A stretch of 64,000 bases of DNA, taken from Trametopsis cervina. Its lineage: Eukaryota; Basidiomycota; Agaricomycetes; Polyporales; Irpicaceae. This document shows, in pieces, positions 36,704 to 46,200 of the stretch; position 1 is the first letter of the stretch, and the number at the start of each line of letters is the position of its first letter. Made by a program: the position numbers and the translations under genes. The DNA is taken from positions 1 through 64,000 of the forward strand of contig MU278398.1 of the NCBI GenBank assembly GCA_022385755.1. Reading direction: 5' to 3'. The notes under the pieces are model-generated. The model was not told the DNA's origin, ran no database searches, and was given only the letters and a program-made list of their open reading frames with translations.

Positions 36704-37964
36704 AGGAAGGAGTGCCGGAGACCACGAGTCCGAGCCGACGAGCAGCGGAGCACCTTAGCGTATTCGAAATGGTGTCGGCCGCGCGTACCGTTCCACCGCC
36801 TTTCGTCAGAGGCGAGGCATTCCAGGCGGCACGGTCAGCTGAGCCCTCTCCGGCCCCACATATTGACCACAATCCCACTGACCAATTGTTGCACCTCGAT
36901 GAAGCGTGCCACTGATGCTTATTTCGCTGAATACACTCATGTTCTACGATCTGAGAACGTTGGCAAAGCAGGTTGGATGAGCATACGAGAGTTACGTACC
37001 GGTCTAGCGAACGTCACCATTACGCTCGTGCGTCTGTTGGTCTGCGTTCTCTATCATCATTAATCCTCTTCCACGTCGGCCATCCCATCTCCGTCTCCTA
37101 TCACCTCCATCGGCCACTGAATGAAGGGTCTGTGCGTCCCGCAACGCCTCCATCAGGCCACAGTCGCCTGGCACACTTGCCGGCGCCGTGCGCAGAACAT
37201 CGTAGCTGCCTTGCCTGCGTAGGTAACGTATGAAAGTTCCAAAGGGCTCCCTTGGCCGATGTACGAGAGATACGCGAGACGGTCTATTGGGCGGGCGATC
37301 GGCCTGTGTGTCGGACACGGCCTCTTCTCGAAGAGCCTGTGCGATTCAATACCGGGCTTTGCCTTAGTTCTCACACCAATTGCGTCGGCTGCCTTCGAAG
37401 ATGTTGATTCATCCAAATTCAATATTAGGCTAGCTGCTTCACGCAGCATAGCGAGACGAAGCGATGCAGGCAGTAGAGCTGGAGGAGGTCATGGTGGCAG
37501 TAACAGATAAAGGATAAGAGTCAGCGCTTGATCGCGTCGAGCCAGAGATTAACAGAGCCCTGCACTCTGGTACCCTCTGGCATGCCTCTCGAGTATTTCC
37601 TTCGCCGCGAACGCTTAGACATTGTCCAGACGTAATATAGCGACTTGCTAGCGCAGTAACCTATAACCTGAGGGAAAGGAGTGACATCGCTGTCATGAAT
37701 CATCATGCTTCGTGAATGCACAGCCAATAGACGAAATATACAAAGGATTACAGAATAGAGACATTTCGTAACGTCTAAAGTATGTATACAATGGGAGTCC
37801 CCCGGGAAATGCAGGAAGGTATAACTTGAATTGTGCAACTGGGCAGCAAAGAATGGGGACGAGATGCGGGAAGCGTAAGTTATGTATGACGGAAATAAGA
37901 TTAGTACACACGGAGAAGCTGGAGCTGACATTGCATCGCAACATTGGTCCAAGAGGAAGGCCGG
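36704..37964. other. Intergenic, no gene recognised
   Basis: This region is 1.26 kb long. Overlapping short frames on both strands have no motif. Confidence 0.4.
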
Positions 37965-39644
37965 CTAACGACCTGACCATAGCACGCCATCGTTACCTGT
38001 CTTGTCCGGTGAACTGGGCTCAGTATCCTCTATAGGAACACCGTCAGGATCAAGTCGTTCGATCTCGACAGCGTCCATCGGAGGTCTCGAACGAGAGCCT
38101 GAGGTGGGAGCCGTGGGCTGTACGGCTGGAATCGTCACCATCAAACCAGGGGGGCGTATCACTGGTGACCTGGATCTGGATCGAGAGCGAGAGCGAGAGA
38201 ATGAGTGTCTCCCCGTCCTTATTAGCGGCGGAGAAGGCGCAAACGTGGGGGAGTAAGGCATAGGAGATGCGCTCGGAGAGATGCCCAACCATGTAGGTTC
38301 CGCGGGTATCGGCAGGGGAACAGCATCCGCTGACGATGTATCAGCTGTTACCACCTCTGGTGATCGTTGGGACGTCTTCCGCGTTAGAGGAGGATTGCGG
38401 GTGGGAGAGGAGGAGACTTGGTTGGAGAAGAACGTGTACACGTAGAAGCCTCCTGTGGGCCTTGGGGTACTGGATCTTGATGATGACCATTCAGGAGAAG
38501 CAGACGTGGAAGAGCGTTGCGTAGCTTGCCAGTACCTTGGTCCGGAAGGATATGATGGCCGCGCAGTCCTCGAGCTCGAATGTGAGCCATTGTTGAACAA
38601 CCCTTGAGATGCTGCCTGACAGGGCATGTATCTCGTTCCGAGAGGGTTTCCACATATTGCGCAGCCAATGCCCTCTCGCACGCAGCCGCAAGCGCTCTTC
38701 ATCATGCGTACGACTCCGGTGTGCTCAAAATACGTTTGGTCCATCGCCACGACTACGTCCGTTGCCTCCTCTTTGCCGAGCCAGACTCCTCGTGTCTTCT
38801 GAGGAAAGGCACGCACGTGTACAACAGCGCCACATCCGTTCGTCTTGCTCGAGGGCGGTGTAGGAGTAGAGCGCGCGGAGACAAGGCCTACAGAGGTCCA
38901 GGGTAATATAGATGGCTTGTATTGTTGCGAGTTTACATCGCCCGGATGCAGGCCACCTTCTTCCCCGCCACAGTACAGTATGAAGCTCTCTTCTGCATCC
39001 TCCTCTGCCCTCTGCTCGTCAGCGGAAGGGTATTCCAGCGCTATTCCGTCTTCGTCGTTCATCATATTCCATGAGTAGCCAGTGTAACCAGCATCATCGT
39101 CCCCTTGACCGCTCAAGGGATTAGGCACGAACGACGGTGGCGTGGAAGGAGGGCGTGCAAATGTTCCGGATCCACGCCTGTTCGACAGTATAGGTAAGGG
39201 AGTAGGTATATTAGCGAAGGAATCAGGTATTGTAGCCAAAGAAGCTGGGATTGGAAGAGGTGCAAATCTTGGACCTGCCGTGGTATGGTCGACTCGCATT
39301 GCGCCTCTTCGCCGTAGTCGGGATTGTTCGCCCGTCCGTATAAGATCGGAAAGGACGATAGAGTCGTCCGCATCCATTAGCTGTGGATCTCGTTGGGGTG
39401 ATGTCGCAGGGGCGAGGGCATAGCTCGAACGGCGGCGAGGTTCAAGAGGTATTCGAGCTGAGGGAGGATAATCAGAGTATCGCCTGTGATACGACTGCGG
39501 CATGCCAGCAGAACTATCTTGTGAGATGTGGTCGTCAATTTCGAAGGTCGTAACTCGTTTATGAAGATGAGAATGAGGTATGATGATGGTCGTAGTTGTG
39601 TCAAGAGAATGGGATGGCCTCTTCCTGCGATCCCCAGGAGGCAT
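37965..39644 (-). CDS. Uncharacterised basidiomycete protein with Cys motif (CxC-x6-CxxCGNxLG)
   Basis: One intronless ORF of 559 aa, unusual in this intron-rich window. Most of the chain is low-complexity, rich in Ser, Pro and Arg, including an RS-repeat (SFSRSRSRSRSRSPV) near residue 485, and probably disordered. The one compact segment, residues about 270-345, has conserved aromatic and hydrophobic residues (TRGVWLGKEEATDVVVAMDQ) and ends with C319, C321, C328, C331 and C342 (CGCVREGIGCAICGNPLGTR), a likely zinc site. A second ordered block follows (GGFYVYTFFSNQVSS). I have seen this Cys pattern in other Agaricomycete predicted proteins without function. A scrambled second copy lies at 41485-42600. 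The ATG at 39644 is the first in frame. Confidence 0.75.
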   Translation of the reverse strand: MPPGDRRKRPSHSLDTTTTIIIPHSHLHKRVTTFEIDDHISQDSSAGMPQSYHRRYSDYPPSARIPLEPRRRSSYALAPATSPQRDPQLMDADDSIVLSDLIRTGEQSRLRRRGAMRVDHTTAGPRFAPLPIPASLATIPDSFANIPTPLPILSNRRGSGTFARPPSTPPSFVPNPLSGQGDDDAGYTGYSWNMMNDEDGIALEYPSADEQRAEEDAEESFILYCGGEEGGLHPGDVNSQQYKPSILPWTSVGLVSARSTPTPPSSKTNGCGAVVHVRAFPQKTRGVWLGKEEATDVVVAMDQTYFEHTGVVRMMKSACGCVREGIGCAICGNPLGTRYMPCQAASQGLFNNGSHSSSRTARPSYPSGPRYWQATQRSSTSASPEWSSSRSSTPRPTGGFYVYTFFSNQVSSSPTRNPPLTRKTSQRSPEVVTADTSSADAVPLPIPAEPTWLGISPSASPMPYSPTFAPSPPLIRTGRHSFSRSRSRSRSRSPVIRPPGLMVTIPAVQPTAPTSGSRSRPPMDAVEIERLDPDGVPIEDTEPSSPDKTGNDGVLWSGR

Positions 39645-40083
39645 GGGAGTCGCGAGGTGTGCTGACTAAGCGGCGGGCACCCGCGGCAGCGGATCCAACT
39701 CTGGCCCAGACATCCGAGCTTGCCGCCATAAAAATATTCAGCGGTGCTTTCATTCTTAGAATAACAATAAGACAGTACAAATTGTTATTGTTAGCGGTTG
39801 TGCCTTGCGGGTATGCACAAGTTATTGTAATTGCTAGTGAGCGCAGATAGCGATTCCCACGCCACCAGCGAGCCAGCTGCCAAAAAAGGACCAACCAATA
39901 TTATAATCTGTAAATAACACTGCGGCAGGAGCGGCATATCACAGTAAGTTACGAAGCACGAAGCACAGTGTGGACTACAGTTTCACTTTTCAGACACGTA
40001 GGTTTCAGATGTGGTGGTAGTTTGGGTCGTCACAAGGCAGGGCCTGTCAGTGTACGTCGGCGAATCTCCAAAGGACTTTTTTT
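39645..40083. other. Spacer between the Cys-motif gene and its upstream membrane-protein gene
   Basis: The part from 39645 to about 39900 is similar to 42720-42990 next to the pseudogene copy (shared ccccaggag, gtgctgactaag and cccacgccacca stretches). This shows that the duplication included the promoter. Confidence 0.55.
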
Positions 40084-41035
40084 CTAATCGACAGTTGTAC
40101 TGTAGTCTGGCGGACCAGATAGATGCTCGAGCAAATTCTGACGCAAAGCGTAGACTTGTTCCCGAAGCTGTGCCACTTCCCTTCTTGTTTCGTCGTCTCT
40201 GGCACTGCGACTCTGACGGTGCTGCATCCAGCGGCGAAGCACTATAAGGCACGATGCTCCTATCACGACTCCTGCAACCCCGCCAAAGACACCACCAATT
40301 ATTGCCTTCGTCGATGCGCCACGTGAGAGCGCGGCAGTAGGAGAAACAGCCGAAGTTGGCGCGGATTGTGAGGCCGTTGATGACTGCTGTGTAGAGGCCG
40401 TATCATCCGTCTCAACTCTGGATTGCCCGTGAGTAGATCAATACAAGTTGGCGCGCCCGGACTTACGTATACTGAGCATAATCAAATAACATGACAGATG
40501 AAGTATCTCCGGTAGATGTAAGAGATATGATGTGTTGCCCATCCGAGAGGTTGTCTTGAGAGTAAATGCAGGCATTGTACTCGTAATCAGTAGTATTGGA
40601 AGGAGAGTGGCTAAAGGATCCGACATGCAATCCGTCTAGGGTTATATTGACATTGGTGGTGGCCGTTGTTGCAGACGGAGGGAGCGTATTAACAAGGATG
40701 AAGAAAATGTAGACAGCAACGCCTGGTTTGCTCGTAATTTATCAGGCTCTGGTCCGAAAGGTCAAACGTGGCGTGCACGTACCGTTAAACGAAAGATTAA
40801 TACCCAGGTCATCCGGGTGGCCTCGGTCATGAGTCGCATCGTGCCAGTCACCGAGGAAAGCCAAGACTGGATCCGGATGAGTTACACAGACAGTACACTT
40901 AGTACCCTGATTCCACGGTCCTTCATACGTAGGCAATGCCTCTGTATCCAAGTCGCCGTGCGTGTCGTCAATGGAGCGGTTTACGCGGGATCCTTTGACC
41001 AGGAAAGTGCACAGCAGAATAGCTAGTATGATCAT
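40084..41035 (-). CDS. Single-pass membrane protein with C-terminal PPxY (copy R1)
   Basis: Minus-strand exons: 41035-40783, 40722-40467 and 40417-40084, giving 280 aa. A signal peptide (MIILAILLCTFLVKGSRVNR) precedes an extracellular domain with the family words SIDDTHGDLDTEALPTYEG, DWHDATHDRGH, VAVYIFFILVN and MLFDYAQYT. A Ser/Thr-rich stalk follows, then one membrane helix (IGGVFGGVAGVVIGASCLIV) and a cytosolic tail with a coiled coil (REVAQLREQVYALRQNLLEH) that ends GPPDYSTTVD. The domain pair looks like a carbohydrate-binding-like jelly roll, but that is a guess. PPDY is a WW-domain ligand of the kind used by Rsp5/NEDD4 ubiquitin ligases. The family is familiar from Agaricomycetes and is uncharacterised. 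Confidence 0.83.
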
Positions 41036-41484
41036 GGAAAGGTTGCTGTATTAAACGACAGTAGTCCGGGGCGAGCTGAGGGAGTTGACTGACAAGGAGC
41101 GGGCTCTGAACAGATGGCATTTCTGATTTTTATATTTATGGTAAATGCAGTTCACTATAGACTCATTGATCTTTCCAACTCGACGTACCACGGCGCAAAG
41201 ATATCAACGACGGAGGGTTTGATCATCTATCGAGAGCAATGTTCATCTTGGATCAGGCTTCGATACCGAGGCAACAAGAAACAACACGTTGTGATATCCC
41301 TGTGCTTCTACATCATTGCGGACAGAGATATAGAGAATTGAAATTACGTACTTCAATGCATGTCTTCGTCTTCACACACACCGATGCTACCTCAGTTACA
41401 CCCTGTGACCTTCGCTCAGCGTACTGAAAAACTCTACCTCACCTCAAAATCCATTCAGTCCTCTACTATAAGCGTTATTGGCAT
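41036..41484. repeat. 5' flank of R1, duplicated at 55990-56160
   Basis: An AT-rich promoter with aaatataaaaatc on the minus strand at about 41133-41145. The stretch 41339-41460 is similar to 56015-56150 (shared gaaattacgtact/gaagttacgtact, catgtcttcgtcttcacac and ctcagcgtactgaa), so it marks an ancient copy of the R-gene 5' flank. Confidence 0.6.
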
Positions 41485-42600
41485 GCTACTGCAAATCTTG
41501 AACCTGTCGTGGTATGGTCGACTCGTATAGCGACTCCTCGTCATGGCCGGGATTGTTCGCCCGACTGTATGAGATCGGACAGGACGGTGGAGTCGTCACC
41601 ATCTGTTAGCTGTGGATCCCACGTATCAGCGGCTACCACCTCTGGTGGGTGATTGCGAGTGGGGAGAAAGGAGATTTGGTTGGAGAAGAACATGTAGACG
41701 TAGAAGCCCCCTGTGGGCCTTGGGGTACTAGATCTTGGTGATGACCGTTCAGGAGAGGCAGACGAGAAAGAGCGTTGCATGGCTTGCCAGTACCTTGATC
41801 CGGAAGCATACGACGGCTGGGGAGTTCAAATGCAATCCGTTATTGAATAACCCTTGAGATGCTGCCTAACAAGGTTCCGAGAGGGATTCCACATATAGCG
41901 CCGCCAATGCCCTCCCGCACGCAACCATAAGCGCTCGTCATCACTGCGTACGACTTCAGTGTGCTCGAAGTACGCCTGATTCATCGCTACGACTATATCC
42001 ATTGCCTCCTGTTTGCCGAGCCAGACTCCTCGTGTCTTCTGAGGGAAGGCTCCACTTCCGTTCGTCATCTGCGAACGTGCCAGCGCAGGAGTTGAGCGCA
42101 CAGAGGTGAGGCCAGCAGTGTTCTAAGATAATGGAGACCTCCTTCTTCCCCGCCACAGTACAGAACGAAACTCTCTTCTGCCTCTTCATTCGCCCTCTGC
42201 TCGTCAGCTGGAGGATACGCGAACGCTATACCATCGTCGACATCCATCACATTCCATGAATAGCCAGTGTAACCAGCATCATCGTCCCCTTGACCGCTCA
42301 AGGGATTAGGCACGAACAACGGTGACGTGGAAAGAGGGCATGCAAATGTTCCGGATCCACGCCTATTTGAGGGTATAGGCAAGGGATTGGGCATTATGGC
42401 CAAGGAGGCTGGGATTGGGGGAGGTGCAAATCTTGGACCTGTCGTGGTCGACTCGCATTACACTCTTCGCCGTAGCCGGAGTTATTTCCCCGTTCATACG
42501 AGATCAGACAGGACGATAGGGTCGACAGCATCCATTAGCTGTGGATCTCATTGAGGTGATGTCGCGGGACCGAGGGCATAGCTCGAACGGTGGCGAGGTT
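41485..42600 (-). pseudogene. Scrambled pseudogene of the Cys-motif protein
   Basis: Several blocks match the gene at 37965-39644 in translation but are broken and re-ordered. 41826-42101 contains TRGVWLGKQEAMDIVVAMNQ and a damaged Cys motif. 42065-42403 carries PNPLSGQGDDDAGYTGYSWN. 41541-41780 joins a C-terminal piece (PRPTGGFYVYMFFSNQ) directly to an N-terminal piece (TVLSDLIQSGEQSR), an order impossible in the intact gene. Frameshifts and short deletions separate the blocks. It is clearly non-functional. Confidence 0.82.
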
Positions 42601-42976
42601 CAAGAGGTATCCAGGTTGAGGACAAATAAGCAGAGCAACGCCGACGATACGTGCACGGCATGCTACTATCAGGTAACATAAGGGTTGCCAATTCCGAAAG
42701 TCATAGAGATGTGAATGAGGTTTGTCGATGGTCGTAGTTGCGTCAAGGGAATGAAACGACTCTTTTCCTGCTTTCCCCAGGAGTCGCCAAGCATGCTGAC
42801 TAAGGCGGCAGCGAATCGAACCACGTAACGTACAGTCAAACAGTGAGCGAGGTAATGTTCAGCAAAGCTATCTTTCGTAACATAAGGTGCTTGAACGTGC
42901 AGGGTGAGCTTGTCGTGCAAATACAGGCTGCTCAGTCGAGACTCCCACGCCACCAATTCACCGGTTACCCAAAATG
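42601..42976. other. Former 5' flank of the pseudogene
   Basis: This is similar to 39560-39880 upstream of the intact copy, and runs up to the target-site duplication of the LINE. No ORF of its own is present. Confidence 0.55.
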
Positions 42977-42991
42977 GAAACCCAATACTTC
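42977..42991. repeat. LINE target-site duplication, left copy
   Basis: The sequence gaaacccaatacttc is identical to 53942-53956 and directly adjoins the 12-nt T tract that is the LINE poly(A) tail on the other strand. Confidence 0.9.
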
Positions 42992-43204
42992 TTTTTTTTT
43001 TTTGATGAGCAAAGTGGCCTGGTGGCGGTCCGCCTGGCGGTCCCCAACAGTCCTGCTAATACGAGGGGGTCTCACCCGCTGGTTGATAAGTTACATCGCA
43101 GAGGAAATGCGCTATTCGCACGCCCAGCCTCGGTCGGCGGGCCGTGTGGGGATGACTCGTCCCGTCATCGCGCCGGCGTGCAGGGTTTAGGGGACTTCGT
43201 CCCT

Positions 43205-46200
43205 TCACTCCTGTTCGCCGGGCTCTGGTGGCGGTCGACCCACTAAAACCCCTGCATAATTCAGCCAGTTCTCCGGGAAGTCGCTTTCCCGTGCGATCGT
43301 TCCCGCCCAGGTGCGGAGCACTAGGGCTGGTTTTAGACGTCGAGAGGTAGGGATTCTCGGGTTAGTTAGGGAGATGTCAGTATCTAGCCGCTGGTCAAGT
43401 GTCTTCCCCCAAATGCGTGCAATTTTAGAGGTGGAATGGCAGCGAGACGGATCATTTTCCCATTCTATCACTCGTTCGCATCTGAGTCTCCAGATAAGGT
43501 GGGCCGCTTCCGCGATCAGGATGCGTGTGAGGCGGGATGCGCCCGTTCTTTTCGATCCATCAGGCCTGGTGAGGGAGAGGAGGTTAATTCCTGCGATCAG
43601 GCCAAAGGAGGGCTTTGGTATCAGGACTCCTTTCTTGCCCAGTACCCACGCCGTGTATTCCCAGATTTTTGCCTGTCCTGGGGCGGTACATTGAGTCAGG
43701 ATGTGCTCCATCGTATCCTCAACCCCGCAGTGCGTGCAGTAGGCTCGGTCTGTGCACTCTGGTATGTGCGTCCACCATTTCCCGCATGGGTAGCTCTGGT
43801 GAAGGACGCGCCAGAGGAAGGCCTGTATTTTTTTGTTGTGTGTTCTGTCCCTCGCCGCTTTCCAGGTGGCTTCAGCGGACGGCGTGTAGCCGGAGATGGC
43901 GAGGACTTCTTTCGCTACAATGTCCAGCATCTGTGCCGTAGCTTGGCGTGGTTTCGTCACTTTTCTAGCCCGTAGTCCCTTGTAGAGTAGGGACTGGGTC
44001 ATCGCGGCCACCTGCGCTCCGCTGGGGAGGAAACGCTCCACAGGGGCGATGAGCGGCGCAGAGGATGTATGTTGCTGTGCTCCCGCAGCTGCTAGCCCAT
44101 CGGCGGCTTTATTCCCGGCCGAGGTTGAGTGACCTTTAACCCACCGGAAGGACGTCTCAGCCTGTCGGGAGCGGCATAGGGAGAGGATTGTCTTGAACAG
44201 GTCGCTGTGAGCCGTGCCGATCCAGCCTCGTTCCTCCCATAGTGTGGCGTGGTGTAGTATTCCCGTGAGGGCATATCGCGAGTCCGAGATGATTCGTACC
44301 GGGATCACGATCGGCGCTGACTGTAGGGCTTGCGCGATAGCTGTTAGCTCCCCGGTTTGGTTTGATTGGATAGGTGACGCCACTCGTATTGCGGCATTGA
44401 GGGGGTGTCCTTCTGCTACCCAGATCCCCGCACCCGCTCGTGCATCCGCGGTACCATTATCAGTGCAGGATCCGTCAGTGAAGAAAGTGATTCGAGGGTG
44501 GTTCACTTCGCGTGTTACGCGGCGGTGCGCCGTGTCGTGGCAGGTCGCGTCGGAGTCTGTGAATATGCGGATGCATTTGGAAAGGTCGTCTCGTACCGTC
44601 ACTGAAGGATTGAAGACGTTGGCCTTGTGTAGGTTGGTCCGTCTGGCGTTCCGCTTGAGCCGTTTGTGGGTGAGGGAGAGGCCGTCCGGGGTCCACTCGA
44701 CTGCCGGGTTCCATTTCTGGGTCAGGCTCGCGAGGACGCTGCGGACCGCTTGGTAGCAAGCAAAGGGGTGTTTGCAACCGTGGATGGCCCTGATTTGCTC
44801 GCAGCCATAGCAGCAATGTCGCTTGGGGAAATGGCGGTCGGTGGGTGCCATGGTGAGGTCACCATATTCGAGGAAGGTTTGTGCTTGGTCGACCGAGATG
44901 ATATGGTGCTGTTCCCGGAGGCATCGTCCCTGTTTACTTGCCCGTAGTCGGTGCATAGGGTCCGACGCGCCGATATGGAGCCAGAGTGGCATCTTTCGTT
45001 TAAGTTCTGGCCCGATTTTGATAGCGTTGAAAGTTACTCCGTTTTTCTTCGCTAAGGACAGGAGGTCGCGGATGGCGTAGGGAAGGGACGATCGAGAGCT
45101 CGTGTTCGTCGTCCAGTTCTGTAGGAAGACTTGGAGCTTGCTGCTGCGGTCAGATTGGGGGCCCGAGGTGGTCGCGTTTTGTGCGATGAGAGCATCCGCT
45201 ATGAAGGCCCAAGCCGGGCGGCCGCTGGAGAAGTCCAGTAGCGGCTGTAGCCAGGTCAGCGTGATCGAGGTGAGCCGGGCTTCGATGTCCATCAGTCCGA
45301 TTCCCCCTTTGCTTATGGGGAGGTGTAGGGTCTCCATATTGACCGGCGGCGTCGCCTGCGTCGGCCAGATGAAGCTCCGGATGATTAGCGCAAGTTCATC
45401 GCGGATGGTTCGCGACATGCCCTGTACCTTAGCAAGGTATTGGATGCGACCGCCAACTTCCATATTGATAATGAGGCTCCGTCCAAAGATGGTGAGGCCT
45501 GGGCGGTCCCACCCTTTGAGGGAGAGTCTGATTTGTTTGAGTACTGGCTCCCAGGGGGAGTCATGATCGATGTTGTTGCCCACCCATACACCGAGGATAC
45601 GGGTAGGTTCCCCTTCAGGTGCTATCCGCAGACCGGCCGGGAGAGGTAGTGATTCCGAGTTGAGTCGTCTGGTCGTGGAGACCTGTTCCCGATATACTCG
45701 CGATCCGATGGGGATTATTTCAGTCTTGCCGAGGTTGAAAGTCGCTCCTGCTGCCACGCACCAGGTGAGAAGAATTTGTTGCAGGTCGGCGTAGCTATCG
45801 CGGCACGATAGGTACACTGTGGTGTCATCTGCAAACAGGGTCGTGATGAGTCGTTCTGCCATTCCCGGGAGTGCGATTCCTCTGAGGGTCGATTGGCGCA
45901 GCATCTCCGCCATCGGTTCGATTGCCATATCGAAAAGAAGGCAAGACAGGGGGTCGCCCTGTCGGACTCCTCTTGTAACTGGAAACATTTGACTGCGCTC
46001 CCCATTGATGATGATGCAGGATTGTGCTGAGGAGTACAGGGAGCGTATGGTGTTGAGGAGGTAGGGTGGGGTGCCTAGGCTCGATAGCGTTGCCCACAGG
46101 TAATCATGTTTGACTTTGTCGTACGCCTTCTCCTGGTCTAGGGCAATGATGACCCCGTTTTCCTCGGTGGCTTCGCCGTAGTCCGTCATCAGCTTGACCA

